In this document: one piece after another, positions 33,729-44,714 of the stretch
Layout: the number at the start of each line of letters is the position of its first letter
Position numbering within the stretch: position 1 is the stretch's first letter
From: Lysobacteraceae bacterium
Lineage (GTDB): Bacteria; Pseudomonadota; Gammaproteobacteria; Xanthomonadales; Rhodanobacteraceae
Direction: 5' to 3'
DNA length: 64,000 bases
NCBI GenBank assembly: GCA_021372495.1
Contig: JAJFUF010000008.1
Location: 124,001 to 188,000 of the forward strand
Translations under genes and position numbers: made by a program
The notes under the pieces: generated by a model
Told to the model about the DNA's origin: nothing
Database searches by the model: none
Seen by the model: the letters and a program-made list of their open reading frames with translations, nothing else

Positions 33729-36053
33729 ATGACTGCCAACGAACACCATGCTGGCATCGGCGCCAACCCGAACGCGGGCGCACTCGATCCGGTATGCGGC
33801 ATGCAGGTCGATCCGGCCCGCACTGCACATCACGTCGAGCATGAAGGGGTAACGCAGCATTTCTGCTCGGCGCGTTGTCTGCAACGCTTCGTCGCCGATC
33901 CAGCCAGATATTTGGCCCAGCGATCTGACGACACCGGCGCGCAGCCGGCGGGGACGATGTACACCTGTCCGATGCATCCGCAGGTGCGCCAGGAAGGTCC
34001 CGGCACTTGCCCGATCTGCGGCATGGCACTGGAGCCGGAAATGCCGAGCCTGGACGATGAGGACAATCCCGAACTGCGTGATTTCAGCCGCCGCTTCTGG
34101 TGGACCTTGCCGGCGACGCTGGTGGTGCTCGTGCTGGCCATGTTCGGCCACTACTTTCCCCAGTTGCCGGTGGACACCCGGACCTGGATCGAGCTGGTAC
34201 TGACCATCCCGGTAGTGCTGTGGGCCGGCTGGCCCTTTTTTGTTCGTTGCGTGCAGTCGGTCCGCAACCTGAGTCCCAACATGTGGACCCTGATCGGCAT
34301 CGGTGTCGGCGCGGCGTTCGGCTACAGCGTCGTCGCCACCGTTGCCCCCGATCTGTTCCCGGCGTCGTTCCATGAACATGGCCGCGTGGGTGTCTATTTC
34401 GAAGCCGCCGCGGTGATCGTCTCGCTGACCTTGCTCGGCCAACTGCTTGAGCTGCGCGCCCGCTCGAAGACATCGACCGCCCTGAAAGCCCTGCTGGGGC
34501 TGGCGCCAAAGACCGCACGTCGCCTGCGCGACGATGGCGGCGAGGAGGACGTCGAGCTCAGCCATGTCCACGTCGGCGACCGCCTGCGCGTGCGCCCCGG
34601 TGAAAAGGTGCCAGTGGATGGCGAGGTGGTCGAGGGACGTTCTCATGTCGATGAGTCGATGCTGACCGGGGAGCCTGTCCCGGTCGAAAAGACCATCGGC
34701 TCCAGCGTGATTGGCGCAACCCTCAATGGTACCGGCAGCCTCGTGATGCGGGCGGAGAAAGTCGGTTCGGCGACGGTGCTGTCGCAGATCGTGCAACTGG
34801 TCGCGCAGGCGCAACGCTCACGCGCACCAATGCAGCGCATGGCCGACAAGGTGGCTTTCTGGTTCGTGCTCGCGGTCCTCGCGATCGCCGTCGTGACCTT
34901 CTTCGTGTGGGGATTGTTTGGCCCGGAGCCGTCATGGACGTTCGCGGTTCTCAATGCGATCTCGGTACTGATCATCGCTTGCCCCTGCGCGTTGGGGCTG
35001 GCCACGCCAATGTCGATCATGGTGGCGACCGGTCGGGCGGCCGGGGAAGGCGTGCTGTTCCGCGATGCCGAGGCGATCGAGAACCTCCGCAAGATCGACA
35101 TCCTGATCGTGGACAAGACCGGGACGCTGACCGAAGGCCGTCCGGCATTCCACACCGCATTGGCGGCTGAAGGATTCACCGAGCGTGAGGTGCTGCGTTT
35201 GGCGGCCAGTCTCGACCAGGGCAGCGAGCACCCGTTGGCCGACGCGATCGTCGCGGAAGCCCGTCATCGTGGCCTGGCGCTGGAAACGCCGGAGAGCTTC
35301 GAGTCCGCCACGGGCATCGGGGTACGCGGCAAGGTGGGAGGCTCCGCCTTGGCGATCGGCAACACCGCGTTGATGCACGAGGTCGGGGTCGATCCATCCG
35401 TTCTTTCGATTCCAGCGGAGGAGCTCCGTCGAGCCGGCGCCAGCGTGATGTATCTGGCCGTCGATGGCGCCCTGGCCGGCCTGCTCGCAGTGGCCGACCC
35501 GATCAAGGCCACCACCGCGGGCGCCATCGCATCACTGCACGCCGCTGGCCTGAAAATCGTGATGGCCACCGGCGACGGCGTCACCACGGCCCATGCGGTC
35601 GCGCGCACGCTGGGCATCGACGAAGTCCATGGCGAGGTCCGCCCGAAGGACAAGATCGACCTCGTGCGGCAACTGCAAGCCAATGGGCACCGGGTAGCGA
35701 TGGCTGGCGACGGAATCAATGATGCGCCCGCGCTGGCTGGTGCCGACGTCGGCATCGCGATGGGCACGGGCACCGACGTCGCGATGTCGAGCGCGCAGGT
35801 GACGCTGGTCAAGGGCGACTTGCGGGGCATTGTGCGGGCACGGTCGATTTCCAACGGCACCGTCGCCAACATGAAGCAGAACCTGGGCTTTGCTTTTCTC
35901 TACAACGCATTGGGGGTACCCATCGCCGCAGGCGTGCTTTACCCCCTGACGGGCCTGTTGCTCAGCCCGATGATCGCCGCTTTGGCAATGAGCTTGAGCT
36001 CCGTGTCGGTGGTCGCCAATGCGTTGCGGCTGGGCCGTAAGCGGCATGGCTGA
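33729..36053 (+). CDS. Cu(+)-translocating P-type ATPase
   Basis: The 774-residue protein has an N-terminal YHS domain ('[10 protein letters not shown]') and a heavy-metal-binding domain '[20 protein letters not shown]' (about 78-97) in place of a CxxC HMA domain. The ATPase core has '[10 protein letters not shown]' in the transport helix, 'DKTGT' phosphorylation site, 'GDGINDAP' hinge and a 'HP' motif. It exports Cu(I) from the cytosol to the periplasm. The start follows 'ggaga' at 33716. The Csp gene lies just upstream. Confidence 0.95.
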   Translation: MTANEHHAGIGANPNAGALDPVCGMQVDPARTAHHVEHEGVTQHFCSARCLQRFVADPARYLAQRSDDTGAQPAGTMYTCPMHPQVRQEGPGTCPICGMALEPEMPSLDDEDNPELRDFSRRFWWTLPATLVVLVLAMFGHYFPQLPVDTRTWIELVLTIPVVLWAGWPFFVRCVQSVRNLSPNMWTLIGIGVGAAFGYSVVATVAPDLFPASFHEHGRVGVYFEAAAVIVSLTLLGQLLELRARSKTSTALKALLGLAPKTARRLRDDGGEEDVELSHVHVGDRLRVRPGEKVPVDGEVVEGRSHVDESMLTGEPVPVEKTIGSSVIGATLNGTGSLVMRAEKVGSATVLSQIVQLVAQAQRSRAPMQRMADKVAFWFVLAVLAIAVVTFFVWGLFGPEPSWTFAVLNAISVLIIACPCALGLATPMSIMVATGRAAGEGVLFRDAEAIENLRKIDILIVDKTGTLTEGRPAFHTALAAEGFTEREVLRLAASLDQGSEHPLADAIVAEARHRGLALETPESFESATGIGVRGKVGGSALAIGNTALMHEVGVDPSVLSIPAEELRRAGASVMYLAVDGALAGLLAVADPIKATTAGAIASLHAAGLKIVMATGDGVTTAHAVARTLGIDEVHGEVRPKDKIDLVRQLQANGHRVAMAGDGINDAPALAGADVGIAMGTGTDVAMSSAQVTLVKGDLRGIVRARSISNGTVANMKQNLGFAFLYNALGVPIAAGVLYPLTGLLLSPMIAALAMSLSSVSVVANALRLGRKRHG

Positions 36054-36234
36054 GATGAGCAACGTCGGCGAATGGGGCGTGCCCAGCGCGATGCCTTCGC
36101 CGGCAAAGGCGGGAGTACGTCTATCGTGACGCGATCCGGGCTTCCGAGTGAGCTAGTAAGAACAGCGGGGGCGGCTCGGCCGACAACCCGTAGTTGATTC
36201 AAGTCAACGCAATGCTTGGTATTTTGGAGATATA

Positions 36235-36657
36235 GTGTCGCCCATGGCTCGCCCTTTCCGCATGCGTCGCACCACACGTCGCCGCCTGTTCTGGCTGGTG
36301 ACGCTGCTGATGCTTTGGCAGCAGACGGCACTGGCTGCTTATGTTTGCCCGACTGTGTTCGAAGCGGCGACGGCGACCGCGTTGGTGAATTCGATGCCGG
36401 GCATGGACGACGGCTGTGCGCAGAATCGGGATACCCCCGCCAGTCCGCTGTGCCAGAAGCATTGCATGCCCGAGCACGCCACGCAGGTTGAGGCCCACAC
36501 GGCGTCGGTGCCACTGAACCCAATGCCCGCGATGCCCCCGATGCTGATATCGGTCACGGCCGTTACTCCGCCATCGAATCGCGCGCTCCAACGTGTCGGG
36601 CATTTGCGCGCGCCACCACCTCCGCCCATATTGTTGTTCTGCTCACTCCTGATTTGA
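36235..36657 (+). CDS. Small exported Cys/Met-containing protein before Cus operon
   Basis: The 140-residue protein starts at a GTG at 36235 with 'ttggaga' 5 bp upstream; an ATG at 36244 is possible. It has a signal segment ('LFWLVTLLMLWQQTALA', about 18-34), then Cys, His and Met residues ('CAQN', 'CQKHCMPEH') and a Pro-rich C-terminal tail. It resembles CopL/CzcI-like small proteins that precede metal efflux operons. Function unproven. Confidence 0.6.
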   Translation: MSPMARPFRMRRTTRRRLFWLVTLLMLWQQTALAAYVCPTVFEAATATALVNSMPGMDDGCAQNRDTPASPLCQKHCMPEHATQVEAHTASVPLNPMPAMPPMLISVTAVTPPSNRALQRVGHLRAPPPPPILLFCSLLI

Positions 36658-36737
36658 TCTGACGCGCCGCGGTACCTACCGACGGGCGCCCTGCTGCATG
36701 GCACGGCGCGAATCGCAGATCGACGGAGTGTTCATCC

Positions 36738-38012
36738 ATGTTGTCCTTTCACTTTGTCCGGCGCCTGATGGCGTCGGTTTTGGCCGCGCTTCTGTTGGGA
36801 GCTTTGGCAACGACGGCCGGTGCCATCGAGCCATCACTGACGCTTGAAACGGCCGTTCGGCAAGGCTTGGCGCGAGCGCCACAACTTGAAGCGCGTACAG
36901 CCGATATGGCGGCGGCCCGTGAGGAAGGCGCGCGTGCCGGGCAGTTGCCAGATCTCACCCTGACGTTTGGGCTCTCCAGTTTTCCCGTCACCAGCCCCGG
37001 GGCGTTCAGCCTGCGCTCGGACGGGATGACGATGCGCACCGTCGGCGTGATGCAAGCCATTCCGTCACGGGCCGCACGCCGTGCCGAGCGCACCTTGGCC
37101 AATGCGCAGATCGATGCGGCGCAGGCCGATCGCGTGGCCACCGCACAGACCGTGCAGGAGCGCATCGCCGATGCCTGGATCGATGTCTGGGCAACGCAAA
37201 AACAACGCACCCTGCTGGCCGAACTGCGTGACGAGAGTGATTTGGCGGTTCAGATCGCACAAGCACGTCTGCGTGGCGGCGAAGGCAGCGCCACTGACGC
37301 GCTGGCCACCCGTGCCGAAGCCGCTACGCTCGATAATCGCCTGGAAGCAAACAACGCGGATCTCGCCGCTGCCCAGGCGGGCTTGCAGCGATGGCTGGGT
37401 CAGGGCGTTCCTGATCTTGCCGAAGCGCCGGACTTCGGTCAGTTGCCGGTCACAGCGACTCGTCTTGAACGGGACATCGACCGCCAGGCGCCGATGCAGG
37501 CATGGCAGGCGCGCGAACAGGTCGCGCAGGCCGCGCTGGATCAGGCACGTGCCGCCAAACACCCGGATTGGAACGTGTCGGTGGATTATGGCCGGCGCGC
37601 GCCGTATCTCTCGGACATGGTGACCGTGCAGGTGGGCGTAAGCCTGCCGCTGTTCACCCGCAACCGGCAGGATCGCGGTATCAGCGCCAAGCGTGCGCAG
37701 TTGGATGCGGTGCAAGCCGATCACGCCGATGCACGTCGCGCGCAGCGCGAAGCGGTAGCGCGTGCGCTGGCGAGTTGGCAGGGCTGGAATCGACAGATCC
37801 AGCGCTACAAGGAGACCTTGCTACCCCTCGACCGTGACCGCGCGAAAGCCGCGCTCGCCGGTTATCGCGGCGGCGGCTCGCTACAACCGTGGCTCGATGC
37901 CCGGCGCGACGAAATCGAACTGCGCCTCACCTATGCCGATGCGCTGGCTGCACGGGCACGGCTATGGGCCTCGCTGGCATACCTGCTGCCGACTTCGGAG
38001 ACGACGCCATGA
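36738..38012 (+). CDS. cusC: Outer-membrane factor of RND efflux, TolC family
   Basis: The 424-residue protein has a signal peptide and the repeated helical-hairpin pattern of TolC/CusC-type channels ('LTLETAVRQGLARAPQLEA'). It forms the outer-membrane exit of the tripartite pump. The stop overlaps the MFP start by 4 bp. I prefer the Cus assignment because the RND partner carries the Cu/Ag-type motif and a CusF-like gene follows. Confidence 0.85.
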   Translation: MLSFHFVRRLMASVLAALLLGALATTAGAIEPSLTLETAVRQGLARAPQLEARTADMAAAREEGARAGQLPDLTLTFGLSSFPVTSPGAFSLRSDGMTMRTVGVMQAIPSRAARRAERTLANAQIDAAQADRVATAQTVQERIADAWIDVWATQKQRTLLAELRDESDLAVQIAQARLRGGEGSATDALATRAEAATLDNRLEANNADLAAAQAGLQRWLGQGVPDLAEAPDFGQLPVTATRLERDIDRQAPMQAWQAREQVAQAALDQARAAKHPDWNVSVDYGRRAPYLSDMVTVQVGVSLPLFTRNRQDRGISAKRAQLDAVQADHADARRAQREAVARALASWQGWNRQIQRYKETLLPLDRDRAKAALAGYRGGGSLQPWLDARRDEIELRLTYADALAARARLWASLAYLLPTSETTP

Positions 38013-39298
38013 AGCGCGCACTGATGATCCTTGCTGGCCTCGTGCTAGCCGCATTTTTGCTAGTGGCCGGGTATGTCGGCGGCCGTCGTCATCCGCAGGC
38101 GACGCCGGCCGATGGACTGGCCTTGCCTGCCTCCGATGCCGGTGGCAAAAAAGTCCTCTATTGGTACGACCCCATGGTGCCCGCACAGCATTTCGCCAAG
38201 CCGGGGCTTTCACCGATGGGCATGCAAATGGTGCCCAAATATGCCGATGAAGGCGCCGCGAAGGATGTCATCCGGATCGATCCAGCGACGGTGCAGAACC
38301 TGGGCGTGCGTACCGCACCGGTCGAGCGGCGCGTATTGGCGTCGGCGATCCGGGTCCCGGGCACCATCAGCTGGGATCTGCGGCAGGCAGTGACGGTCAG
38401 CGCACGGGTCGATGCAGTCATCACGAAACTGGACGTGCGTGCGCCATACACAACCGTTGCTGCCGGTGCGCCTTTGGCCGAACTGCTGGCGCCGCAATGG
38501 AGCAGCGCCCTGGCGGAATACGGCGCGCTCCAGCGAGCGCAGTCGGCCGATGCGAAAGGCCTGCGCGCCGCCGCACTGCAACGCCTGAAGGTATTGGGTT
38601 TGACTGCGGCAGAGATCCAGGGCGTGCGTCATGGTTCAGGCGCCGCGATCACCCTGCGTGCACCGCAGGCGGGCGTCGTCACGACGCTGGACGTGCGTGA
38701 AGGGCAACGGGTCAATGTCGGGCAGACATTGATGACGATCAATGGATTGTCCACCGTGTGGGTCGAGGCCGCGTTGCCGCAGGCAGTGGCGGGTGTCGTG
38801 CGTGCGGGCACGCCGGTTGCGGTGCGCGTCGATGCACTACCCGGCCAAAGGTTCCACGGCACCGTGGAAACGCTGCTGCCGGATATCGACAGCGCCACCC
38901 GTACACAGCGCGCGCGCATCGTGATCGATAATCCCGATGGTGCTTTGAGCCCGGGCATGTTCGCCACCGTGCAGCTCAGTCCCGCACCCGGCGAAGCCGT
39001 GCCCGTGGTGCCGGACGACGCACTGATCGCCACCGGAAGCCAGGCGCGGGTAGTTGTTGCTGAGGGGGATGGCCATTTCCGTGCTGTACCGGTGCGCATC
39101 GGGCGTGCGGCCGGAGGCTATACGGAAATTCTCGACGGCCTCACGGGCGGTGAAAAGGTCGTGGTCTCCGGCCAGTTCCTGATCGATTCGGAAGCGAGCC
39201 TGTCCGGTGCGTTGGAACGCCTGAATGACACCACCGCCGAACCGGTACCGGCCGCCAGTACACCGATGCCGGGCATGCCGATGGGAGGCAAACCATGA
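38009..39298 (+). CDS. cusB: RND membrane-fusion protein with heavy-metal-binding domain
   Basis: The 429-residue protein has an N-terminal membrane anchor, a heavy-metal-binding domain '[12 protein letters not shown]...[12 protein letters not shown]' (about 51-78), then lipoyl, alpha-hairpin and beta-barrel parts typical of CusB. It links the outer-membrane channel to the pump and binds Cu(I)/Ag(I) for transfer. It starts within the cusC stop, and its stop overlaps cusA. Confidence 0.9.
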   Translation: MKRALMILAGLVLAAFLLVAGYVGGRRHPQATPADGLALPASDAGGKKVLYWYDPMVPAQHFAKPGLSPMGMQMVPKYADEGAAKDVIRIDPATVQNLGVRTAPVERRVLASAIRVPGTISWDLRQAVTVSARVDAVITKLDVRAPYTTVAAGAPLAELLAPQWSSALAEYGALQRAQSADAKGLRAAALQRLKVLGLTAAEIQGVRHGSGAAITLRAPQAGVVTTLDVREGQRVNVGQTLMTINGLSTVWVEAALPQAVAGVVRAGTPVAVRVDALPGQRFHGTVETLLPDIDSATRTQRARIVIDNPDGALSPGMFATVQLSPAPGEAVPVVPDDALIATGSQARVVVAEGDGHFRAVPVRIGRAAGGYTEILDGLTGGEKVVVSGQFLIDSEASLSGALERLNDTTAEPVPAASTPMPGMPMGGKP

Positions 39299-42200
39299 TC
39301 GCCGCTCTGATTCGCGCGGCGATAGCACATCGGGTGTTCGTGCTGTTGGCTGCACTGGCCTTGGCCCTGATGGGCATGTTCTCGATGACGCGCACGCCGG
39401 TCGACGCGCTGCCCGATTTGTCCGATACCCAGGTGATCATCCGCACCAGCTACCCGGGCCAATCGCCGCAGGTGGTCGAGGACCAGGTCACCTATCCGCT
39501 GGCTACCACCATGCTGTCGGTGCCTGGCGCGACGACGGTGCGCGCCTTTTCGTTCTTCGGCGACTCGTATGTCGATGTGCTGTTCGATGACAGCACCGAT
39601 TTGTATTGGGCGCGCTCGCGTGTCCTGGAGTACCTGAGCCAGGCCCGTGATCGCCTGCCGGCAGGTGTCACGCCTGCCCTCGGTCCCGATGCGACGGGAC
39701 TTGGCTGGATCTACGAATACGCGCTGGTGGATCGTACCGGTCAGCACGATCTTGGCCAGCTGCGTGCGCTGCAGGATTGGTTCCTGCGCTATCAGCTCAA
39801 GACGGTGCCGAACGTCGCCGAGGTCGCCACCCTGGGCGGGATGGAACGGGCCTGGCAAATCGTGCCCGATCCGCAAGCGCTGGCCGCCCGCGGCATCACC
39901 GTGGCGCAACTGGTGGATGCGGTGCGCGCCGCCAACGGTGCCAATGGCGGTTCAGTGATCGAACAAGGCGAAGCGGAACTGATGGTGCGTAGCGAAGGCT
40001 ACCTGAAGAGCCGCACGGACTTCGAAAACGTGCCGATCACCACCAACGCCAGCGGTGTGCCGGTGCTGCTGCGGGACGTGGCGACCGTGCGGCGAGGTCC
40101 GACCTTCCGCCGCGGGCTCGCCGAACTGGACGGCCAAGGCGAAGTGGTCGGCGGCATCATCGTGATGCGCACGGGCAAGAACGCGAAGGCCACCATTGCC
40201 GCCGTGAAAGCGCGGCTGACCGAACTGCAGCGCAGCCTGCCGGCTGGCGTCGAGATCGTGCCCACCTACGACCGCTCGCGACTGATCGACGCCGCGGTGA
40301 GCAATCTGTGGAGCAAGTTGTTCGAAGAATTCCTGGTGGTGACGCTGGTCTGCGTATTGTTTCTGTGGCACCTGCGCTCGGCGCTGGTGGCCGTGATCAC
40401 ACTGCCGCTTGGCGTGCTGGTTGCCTTCATTGCCCTGCATCTGCAAGGCGTCACGGCGAACCTGATGTCGCTCGGCGGCATCGCGATCGCGATCGGTGCG
40501 ATGGTCGATGCGGCGATCGTGATGATCGAGAACACCCACAAGCATCTGGAACATTGGCGTAACGCGAACGACGGACGTGAACCGCAAGGTGCACAGCGCT
40601 GGTCGCTGATCGCCGATGCTGCCGGCGAGGTGGGGCCTGCGCTGTTTGTGAGCCTGTTGATCATCGCGCTGTCGTTCGTGCCGGTGTTTGCGCTGCAGGG
40701 GCAGGAAGGCAAGCTGTTCAAGCCGCTGGCCTTCACCAAGACCTACGCGATGGCGGCAGCGGCCGGGCTGGCGGTGACCCTGGTACCGGTGCTGATGGGT
40801 TATCTGATCCGCGGACGCGTCCGTGCGGAGCGCGACAATCCACTCAACCGGGGTTTGATCCATGGCTATCGGCCCCTCCTCGAAGCCGTGTTGCGCTATC
40901 CGAAAGCGACCTTGGTGCTGGCCGGTGTGCTGCTGCTCACCGCGATCATTCCGATGACCAGGCTCGGCAGCGAGTTCATGCCCGCGATGGACGAAGGCAC
41001 GTTGTTGTACATGCCCACCGCACTGCCCGGACTGTCCGCCGGCAAGGCCTCGCAGTTGCTGCAGTTGACCGATCGCATGATCAAGACCGTACCCGAGGTC
41101 GATCACGTGTTCGGCAAAGCGGGGCGCGCCGACACCGCCACCGATCCAGCGCCGCTGGAGATGTTCGAGACCACGATCACCTTCAAGCCGAAGGACCAGT
41201 GGCGGCCCGGCATGACGATGGACAAGATCAAGGCGGAGCTGGACAAGGCCGTGCATGTGCCGGGTCTGACGAACCTGTTCGTGCCGCCGATCCGCAACCG
41301 GATCGACATGCTTTCCACTGGTATCAAGAGTCCGATCGGCATCAAGGTGCTGGGGACCGACCTGGCCACGCTGCAGACCGTGGCCGATCGGATCGAAACG
41401 GTGGCGAAGACGGTGCCCGGTGTCAGCTCGGCGATTGCCGAGCGCCCGACCAGTGGCCGCTACGTGGACGTGCATGTCCGCCGCGACGATGCGGCACGCT
41501 ACGGGCTGACCCAGGAGCACGTGCAGCAGCTGATCGCGACCGTGGTTGGTGGCGATCCGGTCGGTCAGACCGTCGAAGGGCGCGAGCGCTATCCCATCGT
41601 CGTGCGCTATCCACGTGCCGAGCGTGACTCGGTCGAGGCCTTGCGCCAATTGCCGGTCGTCACCGCCAACGGCGCCCAGCTCACGCTGGGTCAGGTGGCT
41701 GACATCGCCGTGGTGGCGGGCCCGTCCATGCTGAAAAGCGAGGCCGGCCAGTTGGCCACGTATGTCTACGTCGACACGGCCGGCAGCGATTTGGGCACGG
41801 TGGTGGCCAGCCTGCAACGCACCGTGGCGCAGCAAGTCAAATTGCCGCCGGGTACGACCGTGGCGTGGTCCGGTCAGTTCGAATACCTCGCCAGTGCCAT
41901 GGAAAGACTCAAGGTGGTAGTGCCGATCGCGCTGGTGATCATTTTCCTGTTGATCTATGCCGTGTTCCGCCGCGTGAGCGAAGCGCTGCTGATCATGGCC
42001 AGCGTGCCGCTGGCACTGGTCGGCGGCCTGTGGTTGATCTGGCTGCTTGGGCATGCCGTGTCGGTGGCCACAATCATCGGCTTCATTGCGTTGGCGGGCG
42101 TGGCCGCCGAATTCGGCGTGGTGATGCTGCTTTACCTGCACCATGCCTGGGAGCACCAACTTGCGCTCGATCCCCACGCCGGCCCAGAAGCACTGGACGA

Positions 42201-42471
42201 AGCGATCCGCGAAGGTGCCGTGCAGCGCGTGCGCCCGAAGGCGATGACCGTCGCGGTGATCCTCGCCGGCCTGTTTCCGATTCTGCTCGGCCATGGCGCC
42301 GGCTCGGAGGTGATGCAGCGCATAGCCGCCCCGATGATCGGCGGCATGGTCACGGCACCCTTGCTTTCCATGCTCGTCATACCCGCGGCGTACCGCCTGC
42401 TGGTTCGTCATCGCCTGCACAAAGTCAGCAAGGCAAACGCCACACTTCACCCCAACCCACAAGGAAACTGA
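39295..42471 (+). CDS. cusA: CusA-type heavy-metal RND transporter
   Basis: The 1058-residue protein has two repeats of six membrane helices with large periplasmic loops. In helix 4, '[17 protein letters not shown]' fits the HME4 (Cu/Ag) class, not the Zn/Co/Cd DFG-x3-DGA class. Periplasmic Met residues are frequent, as in Cu/Ag pumps. It exports Cu(I)/Ag(I) from periplasm or cytosol using the proton gradient. The start overlaps the cusB stop by 4 bp. Confidence 0.95.
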   Translation: MIAALIRAAIAHRVFVLLAALALALMGMFSMTRTPVDALPDLSDTQVIIRTSYPGQSPQVVEDQVTYPLATTMLSVPGATTVRAFSFFGDSYVDVLFDDSTDLYWARSRVLEYLSQARDRLPAGVTPALGPDATGLGWIYEYALVDRTGQHDLGQLRALQDWFLRYQLKTVPNVAEVATLGGMERAWQIVPDPQALAARGITVAQLVDAVRAANGANGGSVIEQGEAELMVRSEGYLKSRTDFENVPITTNASGVPVLLRDVATVRRGPTFRRGLAELDGQGEVVGGIIVMRTGKNAKATIAAVKARLTELQRSLPAGVEIVPTYDRSRLIDAAVSNLWSKLFEEFLVVTLVCVLFLWHLRSALVAVITLPLGVLVAFIALHLQGVTANLMSLGGIAIAIGAMVDAAIVMIENTHKHLEHWRNANDGREPQGAQRWSLIADAAGEVGPALFVSLLIIALSFVPVFALQGQEGKLFKPLAFTKTYAMAAAAGLAVTLVPVLMGYLIRGRVRAERDNPLNRGLIHGYRPLLEAVLRYPKATLVLAGVLLLTAIIPMTRLGSEFMPAMDEGTLLYMPTALPGLSAGKASQLLQLTDRMIKTVPEVDHVFGKAGRADTATDPAPLEMFETTITFKPKDQWRPGMTMDKIKAELDKAVHVPGLTNLFVPPIRNRIDMLSTGIKSPIGIKVLGTDLATLQTVADRIETVAKTVPGVSSAIAERPTSGRYVDVHVRRDDAARYGLTQEHVQQLIATVVGGDPVGQTVEGRERYPIVVRYPRAERDSVEALRQLPVVTANGAQLTLGQVADIAVVAGPSMLKSEAGQLATYVYVDTAGSDLGTVVASLQRTVAQQVKLPPGTTVAWSGQFEYLASAMERLKVVVPIALVIIFLLIYAVFRRVSEALLIMASVPLALVGGLWLIWLLGHAVSVATIIGFIALAGVAAEFGVVMLLYLHHAWEHQLALDPHAGPEALDEAIREGAVQRVRPKAMTVAVILAGLFPILLGHGAGSEVMQRIAAPMIGGMVTAPLLSMLVIPAAYRLLVRHRLHKVSKANATLHPNPQGN

Positions 42472-42474
42472 CTC

Positions 42475-42825
42475 ATGAAAAAGCCATGCATCACCCTCGC
42501 GATCACCGCTGCGCTTATCACCGCTCCGGTGTTTGCCCACCCTCAGCAGATGGATCCCAACATGCCGGGCATGGCTGGGATGCACGAAGCCGCACCCGCC
42601 GACGTGCAGGGCGTGGGCGTGGTCAAGGCGGTCGACGCCACCAAGGGCACCCTCACGCTGCAGCATGAGGCGATTGCCGCCATCGGATGGCCGGCCATGA
42701 CGATGCCGTTCAAGGTGGCTTCGCCGGAGCTACTGACGCACGTGAAGGTGGGCGATGAGGTGCAATTCACCTTCCACCAGGCCAGTGCGGGCAGCACGGT
42801 GACGGCGATCCGTCCGGCACGTTGA
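42475..42825 (+). CDS. cusF: CusF-like periplasmic copper chaperone
   Basis: The 116-residue protein has a signal peptide (1-21), a Met-containing segment 'MDPNMPGMAGMHE', and the CusF core 'GVVKAVDATKGTLTLQHEAI' and 'WPAMTMPFKV'. CusF uses Met, His and Trp to hold Cu(I)/Ag(I) and hands it to CusB. The key 'WPAMTM' is present. It starts 3 bp after cusA. A hairpin (42836-42871) follows. Confidence 0.9.
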   Translation: MKKPCITLAITAALITAPVFAHPQQMDPNMPGMAGMHEAAPADVQGVGVVKAVDATKGTLTLQHEAIAAIGWPAMTMPFKVASPELLTHVKVGDEVQFTFHQASAGSTVTAIRPAR

Positions 42826-42835
42826 CAGGCCACGT

Positions 42836-42871
42836 CGCCGGCTAGCCCCCATTGTCGAGGGCCAGCCGGCG
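42836..42871 (+). terminator. Hairpin after cusF
   Basis: 'cgccggct' pairs with 'agccggcg' and 'gccc' with 'gggc' around a short loop, with one mismatch. It lies 11 bp past the stop. There is no T tract, so it may only stabilise the transcript or be a weak terminator. Confidence 0.5.
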
Positions 42872-42886
42872 GTCGTGAAAGCAGTA

Positions 42887-42917
42887 CCGCCACGCACGTT
42901 ATGCGTGCGCGTGGCGG
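42887..42917 (+). promoter_or_regulatory. Hairpin in leader of small exported gene
   Basis: 'ccgccacgcacg' (42887-42898) pairs with 'cgtgcgcgtggcgg' (42904-42917) with one 2-nt bulge and a 5-nt loop. It ends about 20 bp before the ribosome site at 42939. Confidence 0.4.
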
Positions 42918-42949
42918 TGTTGTTGCGGTCGTCATTTTGGAGAACGACC

Positions 42950-43291
42950 ATGAAATCGTTTGCTGCTTGTCTCAGCCTCCCGCTGCTGCTCGCGGACCTC
43001 GCCATCGGCCGCGTCGCGTACGCGACCGATGCTTACACCGATGGCTGGATTGGCCATGTGGATGGCCAGCGTTTGGATGTCTGTTATCGAGTCACGCCGC
43101 TGCCGGCGGTTGGTGCGCGACTGGAGGTCATGCGGACATCCTTCGTGGTTCCCAACAAAGGGCAGCCCCGCCAGCAGTTCGCGGTGGCGGGGCATGCCAC
43201 GGTAACGTCGATCGTCGACGCGCATTGCGTGCGTGCCGAGCTGACCCAAGGCACGGCGCAGCGGACAGATCACACGCGGCGCGCGCACTGA
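42950..43291 (+). CDS. Small exported protein of unknown function
   Basis: The 113-residue protein has a signal peptide (about 1-26) and a short beta-rich mature part with two Cys ('LDVCYRV', 'DAHCVRAEL') that may form a disulphide. No metal motif stands out. The start has 'ttggagaacgacc' upstream. It is the last gene of the Cus block and converges on merR. Confidence 0.6.
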   Translation: MKSFAACLSLPLLLADLAIGRVAYATDAYTDGWIGHVDGQRLDVCYRVTPLPAVGARLEVMRTSFVVPNKGQPRQQFAVAGHATVTSIVDAHCVRAELTQGTAQRTDHTRRAH

Positions 43292-43420
43292 ACGGATGCG
43301 ACGACAGGCCGCCAAGGCATGCTCCGCGACGGCCCATGGCGAAGTGGCCAAGGCATGGCTGCAACATTCAGCCGATGCGCTTCACTGACGTCATGCCCGT
43401 CGCCCCCTCCTGCCGTCATT

Positions 43421-43828
43421 TCAGCAGGCATGCAACGAGGCGATCAGCGGGCAGAACACGCTGCGTTGACGCGCACCGCACTGTTCGACGAGCGCAGCGA
43501 GGGCCGTCTCCATACGTGTGAGGTCGGTCAGTCGGCCGCGCACATCGGCCAGCCGCAGCGCGGCCAGACCGGCCGCTTCCGTGCAATGGGTGCCGTCCTC
43601 CAGTCGCAGCAGCTGCGCCACCTCATCGAGGCTGAACCCCAACCGCTGCGCGGATTTCACGAACTTTACCCGCGCGACCTCCGCGTTTCCGTAGCGGCGC
43701 ATGCCGCCCGGCGGACGGACGGGCTCCGCCAACAGGCGCTTGCGCTGGTAAAAGCGGATCGTTTCGACATTGACCCCGGCTGCCTTGGCGAAGGCGCCGA
43801 TGGAAAACGTATCCCGCGAGGAAGACAT
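43421..43828 (-). CDS. merR: MerR, Hg(II)-responsive regulator
   Basis: The 135-residue protein has an N-terminal winged HTH ('[20 protein letters not shown]', residues 8-27), a dimerisation helix and the three Hg-binding cysteines at C82 ('THCTEA'), C117 and C126 ('VFCPLIASL'), the same numbering as Tn501 MerR. It represses and, with Hg(II), activates the divergent merC promoter by DNA distortion. An extra C-terminal Cys is present. Confidence 0.95.
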   Translation of the reverse strand: MSSSRDTFSIGAFAKAAGVNVETIRFYQRKRLLAEPVRPPGGMRRYGNAEVARVKFVKSAQRLGFSLDEVAQLLRLEDGTHCTEAAGLAALRLADVRGRLTDLTRMETALAALVEQCGARQRSVFCPLIASLHAC

Positions 43829-43832
43829 GGGC

Positions 43833-43863
43833 TTGACTCCGTACTTGACTACGGGAATACCTT
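43833..43863 (+). promoter_or_regulatory. merC promoter and MerR operator, 19-bp spacer
   Basis: -35 TTGACT (43833-43838) and -10 TACCTT (43858-43863) are separated by 19 bp, the overlong spacing of MerR-type promoters. The spacer holds the dyad 'ccgta' (43839-43843) and 'tacgg' (43850-43854). It lies between merR and merC, as in Tn501. Confidence 0.9.
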
Positions 43864-43897
43864 AGACCATCGGTATTCCACGCGAAAGGAGAACCCC

Positions 43898-44320
43898 ATG
43901 TCTCTGCTTACTCGGCTGGCCGACAAGGCCGGACTGATCGGCAGTGTCGTCTCGGCAGCGGCCTGCGTGAATTGCTTTCCCGCCTTGGCCAGTCTCGGTG
44001 CGGTGATCGGACTGAGTGCGCTAAGCCCATATGAAGGCCTGTTTGTCCGCATTTTGCTGCCAGCGTTCGCTGCCATCGCGCTGCTTGCTAACGCGTTGGG
44101 CTGGCTCAGTCACCGGCAGTGGCCGCGTGCCGCGCTCGATATGCTCGGCCCGCTGCTGGTGCTGGTGGCGGTATTCGTGATGCGGGCCAGTGGCCATCGC
44201 ACCGGATGGCTGCTCTATCCGGGCCTGCTGCTGATGGTGGCGGTGTCGGTCCGTGATCTGCTGGCGCCAGCACCCAGCGCGTCCTGCCGCACGGCCAGCG
44301 ATACGGTGGATGCCCGCTGA
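43898..44320 (+). CDS. merC: MerC, mercuric-ion uptake membrane protein
   Basis: The 140-residue protein has four membrane helices and the Cys pair in helix 1 ('ACVNCFPALASLG'), and closely follows MerC ('YEGLFVRILLP', 'LGWLSHRQW'). MerC moves Hg(II) into the cytosol, normally for reduction by MerA. No merA, merT or merP is present in this window. The start has a good 'aaaggag' site. Confidence 0.95.
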   Translation: MSLLTRLADKAGLIGSVVSAAACVNCFPALASLGAVIGLSALSPYEGLFVRILLPAFAAIALLANALGWLSHRQWPRAALDMLGPLLVLVAVFVMRASGHRTGWLLYPGLLLMVAVSVRDLLAPAPSASCRTASDTVDAR

Positions 44321-44389
44321 ATCGACACGATTGGTAAGGGCTAGCGAAGGCCCCGTCAACACTCCACTCTCATTTTTCCGGCGAAACGC

Positions 44390-44605
44390 ATGACGACCGA
44401 ACTCATCCTGCAGAGCACGCTGACCTGTCCGCATTGCGGCCACCAAGCCACCGAGACCATGCCGACCGAGGCCTGCCAGTTCTTCTACGACTGTGAGGGG
44501 TGCGGCGAGTTGCTCCGGCCCAAGGCGGGGGACTGCTGCGTGTTCTGCTCGTACGGCAGCGTGCCGTGTCCGCCGATCCAGCAACAGAAGTCGTGTTGGG
44601 GGTAG
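44390..44605 (+). CDS. GDCCVxC-domain small protein
   Basis: The 71-residue protein has 'LTCPHCGHQATETMPTEACQ' and 'GDCCVFCSYGSVPCPP', the GDCCVxC motif of a small Cys-rich family sometimes containing selenocysteine. Here the positions are Cys. It is often near mercury or metal genes; a metal-thiol role is likely but unproven. It follows merC by 69 bp and may be co-transcribed. Confidence 0.85.
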   Translation: MTTELILQSTLTCPHCGHQATETMPTEACQFFYDCEGCGELLRPKAGDCCVFCSYGSVPCPPIQQQKSCWG

Positions 44606-44714
44606 ACCATCCTTCATAGGAATCAAACAGTGCCGGTAGGGGCTGTCTGAATTCATCACGACCGGCGCCCAAGTGAAATTGTCTAACAACACGGCTGTCG
44701 TATAGGATCGACGG

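Noticed and set aside
39952..42666. Very long minus-strand open frame opposite cusA
   Set aside because: A His/Gln/Arg-rich mirror of a clear RND gene. Length alone is not evidence at this GC content.
44679..44706. TTGTCT and TATAGG as a promoter before the small gene at 44715
   Set aside because: The spacing is 16 bp and the start codon would be almost at the transcription start. Too weak to list.
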